The notes beneath the pieces were generated by a model, which searched no databases, was not told the DNA's origin, and saw nothing but the letters and a program-made list of their open reading frames with translations. DNA of 64,000 bases from Asticcacaulis sp. AC460 (GTDB lineage Bacteria; Pseudomonadota; Alphaproteobacteria; Caulobacterales; Caulobacteraceae). Positions 1-8,411 of the stretch are shown in pieces. A program made the translations under genes and the position numbers. Where the stretch lies: positions 62,001-126,000 of the forward strand of contig NZ_AWGD01000008.1 in the NCBI RefSeq assembly GCF_000495795.1, written 5' to 3'. Each line of letters starts with the position of its first letter. Position 1 is the stretch's first letter.

Positions 1-47
1 TTCAAATACTGGGGGTGCCGCCGCTACGAGCTGAAAAGGGACCGCAA

Positions 48-284
48 ATGAATGATACCGTTGAATTGTCGTTTGAGGACGCCCTGAAGCAGCTCGAAAA
101 GATCGTCAGTGAGCTCGAATCGGGCCAGGCGCCGCTGGAAAAATCATTGGACCTTTATAAAAAGGGTGCTGAGTTGAAGGCGCTGTGCGAAGCGCGCCTG
201 GAAGCCGCCCGCCTGCAGGTCGAAAAGATTTCGCTGAACAAGGCCGGCGTCCCTGAAGGCGTGGCTCCCGCCGTTTTTGAATAA
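48..284 (+). CDS. xseB: Exodeoxyribonuclease VII small subunit
   Basis: This 78-residue protein is the small subunit of exonuclease VII, which with XseA degrades single-stranded DNA to oligonucleotides in the cytoplasm. The family signature is visible as SFEDALKQLEKIVSELESG followed by the LEKSLDLYKKG segment, two helices typical of XseB, and the length is normal. I chose the ATG at 48 rather than the in-frame GTG at 15 because XseB proteins begin shortly before the SFE motif. It is the first gene of an xseB-ispA-dxs run with a 9-base gap to the next gene, an order conserved in many proteobacteria. Confidence is high. Confidence 0.93.
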   Translation: MNDTVELSFEDALKQLEKIVSELESGQAPLEKSLDLYKKGAELKALCEARLEAARLQVEKISLNKAGVPEGVAPAVFE

Positions 285-293
285 GGATTCGCC

Positions 294-1205
294 GTGACGC
301 CGGTCGCCGCCAATACCGACCTTCCGCCGCTGCAGCAAAGGCTGGCGGAGACGGCTGACTTGGTCACCGTGGCGCTGGACCGGCTTTTGCCGCGTGGCGA
401 AGGACCGGAATGCCGGCTGACCGAGGCCATGCGTTATGCGGCGCTGGGGCCCGGCAAGCGGTTGCGGCCCTTCTTTGCGCTGGAAACGGCGCGGTTGTTC
501 GATGCCGACGCGAACGCCGTCTTGCGCGCCGCCTGTGCCCTGGAATGCATTCACGCCTACAGCCTGGTTCATGATGATCTGCCGTGCATGGACGATGACG
601 ACCTGCGCCGCGGCCGGCTGACCGTGCATCGCGCCTATGACGAGGCGACCGCGGTTCTGGCCGGGGATGCGCTGCAGAGTGTCGCTTTCGAGATCATGGC
701 GTCCGAGGATACCCATGATGATCCGCTGGTGCGCTGCGAGCTGTTGCGGATGTTGGCCCAGGCGGCCGGCGCTCAGGGCATGGCCGGCGGCCAGATGATC
801 GACCTGATCGGGGTCCATGACGACCTGGGCGGGGTGGCGCGGATGCAGCGGCTGAAGACCGGCGCTTTGATCGTCTACGCTTTCCAGATTCCGCTGGTCA
901 TTGCCGATGTCGGCGAACGCGAAGGCATGGCGGTGACCCACTTCGCCCAGGACTTAGGGTTGGCCTATCAGATCGCGGACGATGTGCTCGATATCGAGGG
1001 CGATCCGGAGGAGATGGGCAAGGCCGCTTCAGGTAAGGATGCCGCCAAGGGCAAGACCAATTTCGTCACCCTGCTGGGGCTGGATGAGGCGAAAAGCCGC
1101 GTCAAAATATTGTCCGAACAGGCCAAGTCCCGTCTTGATATTTTTGGCGGAAAAGCGCGATACTTGCGCGAAAGTGTTGACTTTGTTCTGAACCGGCGCA
1201 ATTGA
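294..1205 (+). CDS. ispA: Polyprenyl (farnesyl) diphosphate synthase
   Basis: A 303-residue trans-isoprenyl diphosphate synthase that condenses isopentenyl diphosphate with allylic diphosphates, most likely to farnesyl diphosphate, in the cytoplasm. The first aspartate-rich motif is seen around residues 94-100 ([15 protein letters not shown]) and the second as DDVLD near residue 230, with the [10 protein letters not shown] segment after it. Length fits IspA. It starts with GTG at 294, 9 bases after xseB, and is followed closely by dxs, so the three genes probably form one isoprenoid operon. The exact chain length of the product cannot be read from sequence alone; FPP is inferred from family and synteny. 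Confidence 0.9.
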   Translation: MTPVAANTDLPPLQQRLAETADLVTVALDRLLPRGEGPECRLTEAMRYAALGPGKRLRPFFALETARLFDADANAVLRAACALECIHAYSLVHDDLPCMDDDDLRRGRLTVHRAYDEATAVLAGDALQSVAFEIMASEDTHDDPLVRCELLRMLAQAAGAQGMAGGQMIDLIGVHDDLGGVARMQRLKTGALIVYAFQIPLVIADVGEREGMAVTHFAQDLGLAYQIADDVLDIEGDPEEMGKAASGKDAAKGKTNFVTLLGLDEAKSRVKILSEQAKSRLDIFGGKARYLRESVDFVLNRRN

Positions 1206-1215
1206 ACGCCGTTCG

Positions 1216-3159
1216 TTGCGTGTGAAACGGTTGTCCGACTTGTCTCCTGAAACCCCCGTTCTCGACAGCCTGCATGAGCCGCAGGATATCCGGCGTTTGA
1301 GCCCGACCCAGGTCAAGGCCCTGGCCGACGAGGTTCGCGCCGAGACCATTGATGTCGTGTCGAAGACCGGCGGGCACCTGGGTTCGGCGCTGGGTGTGGT
1401 CGAGCTGACGGTGGCTTTGCACCATACCTTCGAGACGCCGCGCGACATCCTGATCTGGGATGTCGGGCATCAATGCTATCCGCACAAGATCCTGACCGGA
1501 CGACGCGACCGTATCCGGTCGTTGCGCCAGGGCGGGGGATTGTCGGGGTTCACCAAGCGGTCGGAAAGCCCCTATGATCCGTTCGGCGCGGCCCATGCGG
1601 CGACGTCGATTTCGGCGGCTTTGGGGTTCTGCGCTGCGCGCGATCAGAAGGGCGAGGATCACAAGGTCATCGCGGTGATCGGCGACGGTTCGATGTCGGC
1701 CGGCATGGCCTATGAGGCGATGAACAATGCCGCCGAAACGACGCGCAACCTGACGGTTATCCTCAACGATAACGACATGTCGATCGCCCCCCCGGTCGGC
1801 GGCATGAGCGCCTATCTGGCCAACCTGGTCTCGGGTGGCGCCTATCAGGCTGTGCGGCGGTGGGGCAAGAGCGTGGCCGAGCGGCTGCCGCGGTCGATCT
1901 TCGAACTGGTTCGTAAGTCGGAGGAGTTCTCGCGGACCTATGTCACCGGCGGGACCTTCTTCGAGGAGCTGGGATTCTATTATGTCGGGCCGATCGACGG
2001 CCACAATATGGAGCATCTGTGCCAGGTGCTGCGGCGGGTGCGCGAAATCCGCGATCGGCCGGTGCTGGTCCACGTGGTAACGCAGAAAGGCAAGGGTTAT
2101 GACCCGGCCGAGAACGCCGCCGACAAGTATCATGGCGTCGCCAAGTTCGATGTCATTACGGGTGAGCAGTCGAAGCCGAAATCCAATGCGCCGAGCTATA
2201 CCGAGGTTTTTGCTTCGGAGCTGATCAAGCAGGCGCGCCGGGACGATCGCGTCGTCGCCATCACCGCCGCCATGCCGTCGGGTACCGGGCTGGACCGCTT
2301 TGCCGAGGTGTTTCCGACGCGGTGTTATGACGTGGGAATCGCCGAACAGCATGCGGTGACTTTTGCGGCCGGGTTGGCGGCCGAGGGCATGAAGCCGTTC
2401 TGCGCCATCTATTCGACCTTCCTGCAGCGTGGTTACGATCAGGTGGCGCACGATGTGTCGCTGCAGAACCTGCCGGTGCGCTTTGCGATCGACCGGGCGG
2501 GGCTGGTCGGGGCCGATGGCGCGACCCATGCCGGTTCGTTCGATATCGGTTATCTTGGCGCGCTGCCGCATATGATGATCATGGCAGCGTCCGATGAGGC
2601 CGAACTGGCGGCGATGATCGCCACGGCGACGGCCTATGATGATGGCCCCAGTGCCTTCCGCTATCCGCGCGGTGACGGTGTAGGGGTGACGATTCCGGAG
2701 ATTGCGGAACCGCTGGCGATCGGCAAGGCCCGGATCGTGCGGGAGGGCTCCAAGGTGGCCATACTGTCGCTGGGAGCGCGGTTGCAGGAGGCTTTGAAGG
2801 CCGCCGATATGCTGGCGGCGCGGGGCCTGTCGACGACAGTGGCCGATGCGCGCTTTGCCAAACCGCTGGATACCGACCTGGTGCTGCAACTGGCCAAGAA
2901 CCATGAGTGCCTGATTACGGTTGAAGAAGGTTCCGTGGGTGGTTTCGGCGGGTTCGTTCTGCACTACCTGGCCGGTGCCGGGGCTCTGGATAACGGTCTC
3001 AAGATACGGACCCTGACCCTGCCGGATATCTATCAGGATCAGGACAGTCAGGCGAACCAGTATGCGCAGGCTGGGCTGGATGCGGCCGGGATCGTGCTGA
3101 CGGCGGTCAAGGCGCTGGGGCTGGAAGACGTCCTTGCCGCCAAGCTGGTCAAGGGATAA
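1216..3159 (+). CDS. dxs: 1-deoxy-D-xylulose-5-phosphate synthase
   Basis: First enzyme of the MEP isoprenoid pathway: it joins pyruvate and glyceraldehyde 3-phosphate to DXP using thiamine diphosphate. About 647 residues, the usual length. Visible are the [14 protein letters not shown] segment near residue 82, the thiamine-binding [17 protein letters not shown] stretch starting at residue 156, and the catalytic glutamate in [13 protein letters not shown] near residue 377. The start is uncertain: TTG at 1216, GTG at 1222 and TTG at 1231 are all in frame and no strong ribosome site decides between them. It closes the xseB-ispA-dxs operon and is followed by a stem-loop terminator. Confidence 0.94.
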   Translation: MRVKRLSDLSPETPVLDSLHEPQDIRRLSPTQVKALADEVRAETIDVVSKTGGHLGSALGVVELTVALHHTFETPRDILIWDVGHQCYPHKILTGRRDRIRSLRQGGGLSGFTKRSESPYDPFGAAHAATSISAALGFCAARDQKGEDHKVIAVIGDGSMSAGMAYEAMNNAAETTRNLTVILNDNDMSIAPPVGGMSAYLANLVSGGAYQAVRRWGKSVAERLPRSIFELVRKSEEFSRTYVTGGTFFEELGFYYVGPIDGHNMEHLCQVLRRVREIRDRPVLVHVVTQKGKGYDPAENAADKYHGVAKFDVITGEQSKPKSNAPSYTEVFASELIKQARRDDRVVAITAAMPSGTGLDRFAEVFPTRCYDVGIAEQHAVTFAAGLAAEGMKPFCAIYSTFLQRGYDQVAHDVSLQNLPVRFAIDRAGLVGADGATHAGSFDIGYLGALPHMMIMAASDEAELAAMIATATAYDDGPSAFRYPRGDGVGVTIPEIAEPLAIGKARIVREGSKVAILSLGARLQEALKAADMLAARGLSTTVADARFAKPLDTDLVLQLAKNHECLITVEEGSVGGFGGFVLHYLAGAGALDNGLKIRTLTLPDIYQDQDSQANQYAQAGLDAAGIVLTAVKALGLEDVLAAKLVKG

Positions 3160-3164
3160 CGAAA

Positions 3165-3197
3165 AAAACGGCGCCCTCCGGTGGAGAGCGCCGTTTC
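3165..3197 (-). terminator. Bidirectional intrinsic terminator between dxs and the RcnB-like gene
   Basis: An inverted repeat with AACGGCGC and GCGCCGTT arms plus an inner CTCC/GGAG extension around a GGT loop sits between two convergent genes. On the minus strand it is followed by a run of seven T (A3162-A3168 on the plus strand), so it is a good terminator for the minus-strand RcnB-like gene; on the plus strand the T-run is only three bases. Confidence 0.75.
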
Positions 3198-3218
3198 AGT
3201 TCAGTTTACGGCCCGGCT

Positions 3219-3692
3219 CTAGTAATCGCCGCCGATGATCAGGCCGGCGATCAGGCCCGTGGCGACAGCGGCCAGGACGTAGTTGTCGTCGACCCGGCGC
3301 CATTCATAGCCACGCGGCGGGGAATAGAGGCGGCGATGGCTGCGGTAGTCGACATAGCGGCCGCGGTTCCAGTCATCGTAACCGACATAACCGCCGCGGC
3401 GCCAGTCGGAACGGTCGCGCCAGCCGTTGTGGTAACCATTGTTGTAGTGGCGACGGTCGTCGCGGCGGTCCCACCGGTCACGGCGGTTGTCGTAACGGTC
3501 CCAGCGGTCGCGCCGGTCATGACGATCCCAGCGATCGCCACGATCGCGATGATCGTAACGGTCGCCGCGATCATAACGGTCACCACGATCGTGGCGGTCA
3601 TAACGGCCGTGGTCGCGGGCCATGGCGGCATCGCTCAGGACGAAGGTCCCGGCGAGGACGGTGGCCAACGTAGCAGCAATAAAGCGTTTCAT
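3219..3692 (-). CDS. RcnB-family secreted protein with Arg/Asp/Tyr-rich repeats
   Basis: A 157-residue protein with a Sec signal peptide (residues 1-25, ending AMA) for export to the periplasm. Residues about 27-80 are a degenerate repeat of units such as RYDRHDRGD and RWDRHDRRD, highly charged and probably disordered. The C-terminal 45 residues (PPRGYEWRRVDDNYVLAAVATGLIAGLI) match the pattern of the RcnB domain, known from the E. coli periplasmic nickel/cobalt homeostasis protein. Metal binding is possible through the many Asp, His and Tyr residues but is not shown. The gene is transcribed alone, towards dxs, with a terminator at its end. Confidence 0.75.
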   Translation of the reverse strand: MKRFIAATLATVLAGTFVLSDAAMARDHGRYDRHDRGDRYDRGDRYDHRDRGDRWDRHDRRDRWDRYDNRRDRWDRRDDRRHYNNGYHNGWRDRSDWRRGGYVGYDDWNRGRYVDYRSHRRLYSPPRGYEWRRVDDNYVLAAVATGLIAGLIIGGDY

Positions 3693-3855
3693 GGCGAATT
3701 CCTCAAAAATCTGTTGCAGTCGCCCCGTATGTGCAAATGTAACCGGCCTGACATGAACCCGACATGAATAGTGCCGTCAGGTTCGCCGGGCGGGGTGTGG
3801 ATGTGGAGGCTGATAAGCAAGGAAACCGCAAGGATCGTTGCTGGCTACGCGTCGG

Positions 3856-4383
3856 TCAGATGGCGTCCGAGGTTGCGATCGGAAAGAACTGACCGTTTGA
3901 GGTTATTCCGAATACCCCGTCGCGGACTTCGGCCAGGGCGGCCAGGTCCTGGGCCAGGGCGCGAGTCAGGCGGGCTTCCAGGCCTCGGCGGACTTCGATG
4001 TAAGGGACGAAACCGTCGTCGTTATTCGTGAAGCGCAAGGGGTGGTCCGGGCCAGCGGTGACTGCGTCGTCGACATTCGTCCGGAAGGTCAGGGCGCCGT
4101 CGATCTGCGCCATTTCAACCGCGATGAAGGGAACGTCTTCAACCGTGATGCCCAGTTTTTCGACGGGTGTAACCAGGACATAGCCGTCACTGTCGCGGCG
4201 CAGGACCCGCGAGAACAGCCGCACCATGGCCGGACGGGTGATCGGGGTGCCGTTGTGAAACCACGTGCCGTCACGGGCAATGCGAATGTCGATGTGACCG
4301 CAGAAGGGCGGGTTCCAGGTTTCGACCGGTAGGGCCTTGTCCTGGGGCAGGTCGCGCAGGAAGGCCGGCAGGTTCTGCATCAT
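3856..4383 (-). CDS. DUF1285 family protein
   Basis: A 175-residue cytoplasmic protein of the DUF1285 family, recognised from the run CGHIDIRIARDGTWFHNG, then ITRPAMVRLFSRVLRRD and GYVLVTPVEKLGI. Structures of this family show a two-domain fold of unknown function. I place the start at the ATG at 4383, whose ATGA overlaps the stop of the upstream P450 gene by four bases, instead of the much longer upstream open frame, which is the P450 gene read out of frame. It is the last gene of a three-gene operon with the P450 and a hydrolase-fold protein. No function can be assigned. Confidence 0.8.
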   Translation of the reverse strand: MMQNLPAFLRDLPQDKALPVETWNPPFCGHIDIRIARDGTWFHNGTPITRPAMVRLFSRVLRRDSDGYVLVTPVEKLGITVEDVPFIAVEMAQIDGALTFRTNVDDAVTAGPDHPLRFTNNDDGFVPYIEVRRGLEARLTRALAQDLAALAEVRDGVFGITSNGQFFPIATSDAI

Positions 4384-5624
4384 GCGGCCCTGAAGGTGAC
4401 GGGCAGGGCTTCGAAGCCGCGCACGGATAGACCGCGGCGGCGGACCGCCGCGCCGGTAGGTTCGATATCCTTCAGCCGGCGCAGCAGGGTCGAAAAGACG
4501 ATGTCCAGCTCCATTCGCGCCAGGTGGTTGCCCAGGCAGACATGCGCGCCGCTGGCAAACGCGATGTGGCGGTTGGGCGTGCGGCCGGCGTCGAAGCGAT
4601 CGGCCTGTGGGAATGTGGCTTCGTCGCGGTTGGCGCAAGCGTAGAGCAGGCCCAGTTTCGTGCCTTTCGGGATCTGCCAGCCGTTGAAGTCGATGTCGGC
4701 GGCGGCAAAGCGATGGAAGAAGGGCAGGGGCGCGTCGTAGCGGAACATCTCCTGGACGGCCGTGGTCATCAGCGACGGATCGGCGCGGAGGCGCTGCAAC
4801 TGATCGGGATGGGCCAGCAGGGCGGCCAAGCCGTTGCCCAGGATATCAATGGTCGAGCCGTGGCCCGCCATCAGGATCAGCATGCAGGTCGAGATATAGT
4901 CGTCCTCGCTGAGGTCGCCGGCGTCGTAGCGGGCGATCAGCCGTGAGATCAGGTCGTCCTTGGGCCGGCGGCGGCGGTCGTCCGACAGGCGCAGCAGATA
5001 GTCGTAGAATTCGGTCGTGGTGCGTTCGGCCAGGGCTTTGCGCGCGTCGCTGCGGTCGATATCGAAATACTGGACGATGTCGTCGGACCATTGCCGCAGG
5101 GGACCGCACTCTTCCTCAGGCACGCCCAGGAAGGTGCCGATCACCGGCCCCGGCACCCTGGCGGCGAAGTCCTCGATAAAGTCCATCCGGCCGGTATCGA
5201 TGACCGCATCCAGAAGCCGGTCGACATGGGCCTGGGTTTGGGCGTGCAGGCGTTGCAGCGACAGCGTGCGGAATTCGTTGAAGATCATCCGGCGCAGGCG
5301 CTGATGGACCTCGCCATCGGCATTGAGCAGGGAGAACTGCACGAAGCGGCTGTGGTGCGGCATGTCGTGCCAGTTGTCGCGTACCTGCTGGGCCGCGATC
5401 TCGTCGGGTGTCATCACCGCTTCGGGCGAGCGGACGCAAGACGCATGGACGGCGGCCGCGGCGACGTCGTCAAAGCGCGACAGCAGCCAGATGTCGTAGT
5501 CAGCGAAATACCACGGCGCGCCGTAATCGCGCAGGCGGGTATAGGCGGGGTAGGGATCGTCGGCGAAGGCGTCGGACAGGGGGGCGAAACCCAGGTCCGG
5601 TTGCGATCCCGGCAGGGGCTTCAT
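4380..5624 (-). CDS. Cytochrome P450
   Basis: A 414-residue soluble bacterial P450 monooxygenase that would use electrons from a ferredoxin/reductase pair, none of which is encoded nearby. The heme-binding loop FASGAHVCLG has the ligand Cys363, the ExxR motif is E292-R295 (QEMFRYD), and the I-helix is at 253-258. That I-helix reads AGHGST, whereas the family normally has AGxETT or AGxDT: the acidic residue needed for proton delivery is Gly here. Substrate is unknown. It overlaps both neighbours by four bases (ATGA), so translation of hydrolase, P450 and DUF1285 protein is probably coupled. Confidence 0.92.
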   Translation of the reverse strand: MKPLPGSQPDLGFAPLSDAFADDPYPAYTRLRDYGAPWYFADYDIWLLSRFDDVAAAAVHASCVRSPEAVMTPDEIAAQQVRDNWHDMPHHSRFVQFSLLNADGEVHQRLRRMIFNEFRTLSLQRLHAQTQAHVDRLLDAVIDTGRMDFIEDFAARVPGPVIGTFLGVPEEECGPLRQWSDDIVQYFDIDRSDARKALAERTTTEFYDYLLRLSDDRRRRPKDDLISRLIARYDAGDLSEDDYISTCMLILMAGHGSTIDILGNGLAALLAHPDQLQRLRADPSLMTTAVQEMFRYDAPLPFFHRFAAADIDFNGWQIPKGTKLGLLYACANRDEATFPQADRFDAGRTPNRHIAFASGAHVCLGNHLARMELDIVFSTLLRRLKDIEPTGAAVRRRGLSVRGFEALPVTFRAA

Positions 5625-6739
5625 GCCACGTCCTGGTTTCTTGGCTGGTTTCTTGGCTGGTCGGGATGGGTTTCCTCGGCCCCGTTCAAGCGGATGAGTT
5701 CCAGCCAGTTCTGCGCCATGTCGCGCGTGGCGGCGCGCACGCCGTCGACGACGCTGGCCAGCAGGTCGAAGCCCAGAGGCAGGCTGTCATAACGGCGATA
5801 GACGACCTTGGTGCGGGCGGCAATCAGGCGTTTGGCGAAGGCTTCGGCCTGGGGCGCCAGCGGGTCCAGGCCGGCGGCGGCGATCAGGGTGCGGGGCTGG
5901 CCGATGATCAGCTTTTCATGCGCCGGCGAGACGCGGGGATCGGTCAGATCTGCGCCGGCCCCGGCGCCGGCATAGTGCGATATCATCTGGTCGAGGTCGT
6001 CGGCCGTGACCGGCCACAGGCCCTCGGTCGAGGTTTTCATGGCGCCATCGCCCAGGTCGAGCAGGGGCGTGACCAGCAGTTGCGCCACCGGCAGGGGCTT
6101 GAAGTCGCGTTTGAGGTCCAGGCACAGCCGTGCCGCCAGGTTGGCGCCCAGGGTTACGCCGCCGACGGCGACCTCGCCGCTGCGCGAACCCAGGCGGACG
6201 GCGTGGGCCTGGGCCCAGTCCCAGGCGAGGCGCGCGTCGTCATAGGCGGCCGGGAAGCGATGGGCGGGCGCCAGGCGATAGTCGGGCAGGAAGACCGGGC
6301 AGCGGGCTTCATGGGCGAACAGGGCGCAGAAGGCCTTGGACAGATCGGGGCCGCCGATGATACCGCCGCCCTGGTGGAAAAAGACCAGCAGGGGTGCGTC
6401 GGGCGCGATGACCGCCGGTTTGATGATGATGCCGCCAATGCCGCCCGGTGTGTCGCCCGCGGCCGGTTCGATCCTGACCTTGATCCCGGCGGGCAAGCCG
6501 AGCAGAGCGGCGGCCTGCTGCCATTCCTCACGCGCGCTTTCCAGGCTCTTGCCGCTCAGGCTGAAGGTGACCTCCTGCTTGGCGGAGGTGAACCAGGTGC
6601 GCCACAGGAACTGGATTTGCGCATCCAGGGTCCGGCCGCCGACATAGACCACGCCGCCGCCCGAAAAGAAGCGCAGCACCGCGCTGGGCAGGGACAGGAT
6701 CTGGCGCAGCAGCCACAAACGCAGGAAAGGGGATGTCAT
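5621..6739 (-). CDS. Alpha/beta-hydrolase-fold protein (HSL type), catalytic residues apparently lost
   Basis: A 372-residue protein with the hormone-sensitive-lipase type alpha/beta-hydrolase fold. The oxyanion region HQGGG is at 122-126 and DYRLAPAHRFPAAYDD follows, both family hallmarks. The nucleophile elbow, normally GDSAGG, reads GVTLGA at 194-199, so the catalytic Ser is Thr196. The place of the catalytic His (normally HGF) reads LGF with Leu322; the Asp in GLDPLAP is kept (292). It may therefore be a non-catalytic relative. The start at 6739 (MTSPFLRL) is preferred over upstream frame. The C-terminus ends in a short repeat (QPRNQPRNQ) from a 12-bp duplication. First gene of the operon with the P450. 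Confidence 0.8.
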   Translation of the reverse strand: MTSPFLRLWLLRQILSLPSAVLRFFSGGGVVYVGGRTLDAQIQFLWRTWFTSAKQEVTFSLSGKSLESAREEWQQAAALLGLPAGIKVRIEPAAGDTPGGIGGIIIKPAVIAPDAPLLVFFHQGGGIIGGPDLSKAFCALFAHEARCPVFLPDYRLAPAHRFPAAYDDARLAWDWAQAHAVRLGSRSGEVAVGGVTLGANLAARLCLDLKRDFKPLPVAQLLVTPLLDLGDGAMKTSTEGLWPVTADDLDQMISHYAGAGAGADLTDPRVSPAHEKLIIGQPRTLIAAAGLDPLAPQAEAFAKRLIAARTKVVYRRYDSLPLGFDLLASVVDGVRAATRDMAQNWLELIRLNGAEETHPDQPRNQPRNQDVA

Positions 6740-7051
6740 AATTACGTTTCCTAGCACCTTTTCTGAGTTGTTTAGCGGAATTTTGGCCTTCAAACGGGCA
6801 AAAGTGGGACATTTTGGCCGAAATCCAGCAGAAAATGCCGGTGGATTCGCCAAAAACCGTGTGTTTTCGTTTGACGGTCACGGAAACTGCTGTCTTACTT
6901 GGGTTACAATCCGTTACTCTGGCTGCCTATGCTACCGGGATTTACAGGGTCTTGTGCCCTTTGGTCTCAACCGCCTGCTACCGAGACGATTGTACGTGAC
7001 GTGTTACGCACGTTGCGCCTCGATAACAGCTCGGACCAAAGGAGAGCACAC
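6740..7051 (+). promoter_or_regulatory. Intergenic leader of the cold-shock gene
   Basis: This 312-base stretch between the divergent hydrolase operon and the cold-shock gene holds no convincing gene. It must contain both promoters. A long untranslated leader is usual for cspA-type genes and would fit here; a small inverted repeat (ACGTG at about 6994, CACGT at about 7010) and an AGGAG ribosome site at 7040-7044 are visible. No specific promoter can be called with confidence. Confidence 0.4.
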
Positions 7052-7255
7052 ATGGCCGAAGGTACCGTAAAGTGGTTCAACAGCACCAAGGGTTTTGGCT
7101 TCATTCAACCGTCCGCGGGCGGCAATGACGTCTTCGTTCACATCTCGGCCGTTCAGCGCGCCGGCCTGCAAGGCCTGGCCGACGGCCAGAAGGTGTCGTA
7201 CGAGCTGCAGAACGAGCGCGGCAAGACCGCCGCGGTCGATATCAAGCTTCTCTAA
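7052..7255 (+). CDS. Cold-shock protein, CspA family
   Basis: A 67-residue single cold-shock domain protein that binds single-stranded RNA or DNA and acts as an RNA chaperone. It starts MAEGTVKWFNSTKGFGFI and carries both RNA-binding motifs, KGFGFI (RNP1) and DVFVHI (RNP2). The ATG at 7052 is preceded by AGGAG at good spacing, while the longer upstream frame has no family similarity. The gene stands alone between a long leader and a strong terminator. Many genomes carry several paralogues, and which one this is cannot be said. Confidence 0.95.
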   Translation: MAEGTVKWFNSTKGFGFIQPSAGGNDVFVHISAVQRAGLQGLADGQKVSYELQNERGKTAAVDIKLL

Positions 7256-7284
7256 GCTGCTGCTACCGGAGTAAAAGCGTTTCG

Positions 7285-7318
7285 AAAGCGCAGGCCGCGA
7301 GAGTGGTCTGCGCTTTTT
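7285..7318 (+). terminator. Intrinsic terminator of the cold-shock gene
   Basis: Perfect 9-bp arms AAAGCGCAG (7285-7293) and CTGCGCTTT (7308-7316) with a further GCC/GGT pairing inside, ending in a TTTTT run (7314-7318). It lies 30 bases after the cold-shock stop codon. Confidence 0.85.
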
Positions 7319-7354
7319 GTTTGCCGGAAGATGGGGGCGGAGTCTGTTGAGGAA

Positions 7355-7410
7355 GATACCCCTCCGCCGGCTTCGCCGGCACCTCCCCACTTCGTGGAGA
7401 GGAGGGAGTT
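7355..7410 (+). repeat. Intergenic palindromic repeat, copy 1 (type A)
   Basis: Two adjacent hairpins: GCCGGC-TTC-GCCGGC followed by CTCCCCAC-TTC-GTGGAGAGG. Nearly the same 56-base sequence, starting GATACCCCTCCGCCGGC, recurs at 46886-46941, between unrelated genes. This is a REP-like interspersed element. Confidence 0.8.
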
Positions 7411-7427
7411 CGCGTCATCGTGCGGGA

Positions 7428-8219
7428 TTAGGCTTGAGCCTTCGGAGCGGTGTCCAGCATGGTGCGAATGTCTTCGGGAGACAGGCCGGCATTGCGGTAG
7501 TCCTGTAGGGATTTAGAGCCCTTGCGTTTGGCCAGGCGGCGGCCTTCGTCGTCCAGCAACAGAGCGTGGTGTGTGTAATGGGGTGTCGGCAGGTCCAGCA
7601 GCGCCTGCAAAAGCACCTGGGTGTGGGTGGCGTCGAACAGGTCGTGGCCGCGAACCACATGCGTGATGTCCTGCCGGGCATCGTCGATCACCACCGCCAG
7701 ATGATAGGCCACCCCGATGTCCTTACGGCCCAGGATGACGTCGCCGTTGATCTCCGGGCGGGCCGGATTGTCGTTGAATTTTAATGCGTCATAGCGCGCG
7801 CCGAGGTGTTGGCGAGCAGCGTCAAGCGACAGCCGCCAGGCCGGAGGGGCAGGGGTGGTTTCAGCAACTTCGTCACCTTGCGGGGCGCTGAGGGCGGCTT
7901 CGGCCTGGCCCTTGCGCGTGCGGCTGTCGGCATAGAGCACGCCCATGTCGCGCAGACGGTCCAGGGCCGCCTGGTAGTCTGTCAGATGTTCGCTCTGGCG
8001 AAGGACGGGCGTTTCCCATTTCAGGCCCAGCCAGGCCAGGTCGTCGAAGATCGCCTGCTCGAACTGCGGACGGCAACGGGTGTGGTCGATATCCTCGATA
8101 CGCAGGATAAAGTCGCCGCCGTGGTCCTGGGCGAAGTGGTAGGCCGTGAGCGCGCTGAAGGCGTGGCCCAGGTGCAGGTAGCCGGTCGGAGACGGCGCGA
8201 AGCGGGTGCGTACGGTCAT
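7428..8219 (-). CDS. gluQ: Glutamyl-Q tRNA(Asp) synthetase
   Basis: A 263-residue truncated paralogue of glutamyl-tRNA synthetase that attaches glutamate to queuosine in the anticodon of tRNA-Asp. It has the class I HIGH-like motif HLGH at 16-19 within FAPSPTGYLHLGHAFSAL and the KMSKS-like segment LAKRKGSKSL near residue 230, and lacks an anticodon-binding domain, as expected. The region after YADSRTRKG, where E. coli GluQRS has zinc-binding cysteines, contains none, so the zinc site is absent. The start at 8219 directly precedes the conserved N-terminus. It is transcribed alone. Confidence 0.9.
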   Translation of the reverse strand: MTVRTRFAPSPTGYLHLGHAFSALTAYHFAQDHGGDFILRIEDIDHTRCRPQFEQAIFDDLAWLGLKWETPVLRQSEHLTDYQAALDRLRDMGVLYADSRTRKGQAEAALSAPQGDEVAETTPAPPAWRLSLDAARQHLGARYDALKFNDNPARPEINGDVILGRKDIGVAYHLAVVIDDARQDITHVVRGHDLFDATHTQVLLQALLDLPTPHYTHHALLLDDEGRRLAKRKGSKSLQDYRNAGLSPEDIRTMLDTAPKAQA

Positions 8220-8411
8220 GTTCGCTTACTACACCACGCGGTGCCGGCGGGCCACAGATTGGGAAATCTCGGCTGTCGTAAAAAATTGACGTTTCTTTTG
8301 CCTGGAATCGGAGTCAAACTATCCACAGGCACCGTCTTCCAGCCGAAGGAGGTTCGTCTTCAAACACTGTTGTTTCCTTTCGCCGCAATCCGTTCAACCG
8401 GGGAGGCGGCC

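Noticed and set aside
1102-2964. 620-codon minus-strand open frame
   Set aside because: It mirrors dxs, an unmistakable gene; long antisense frames are usual in high-GC DNA.
5408-6754. Long plus-strand open frame of 448 codons
   Set aside because: It is antisense to the hydrolase-fold and P450 genes, whose motifs are clear, and its translation is Gly/Arg/Gln-rich without any domain.
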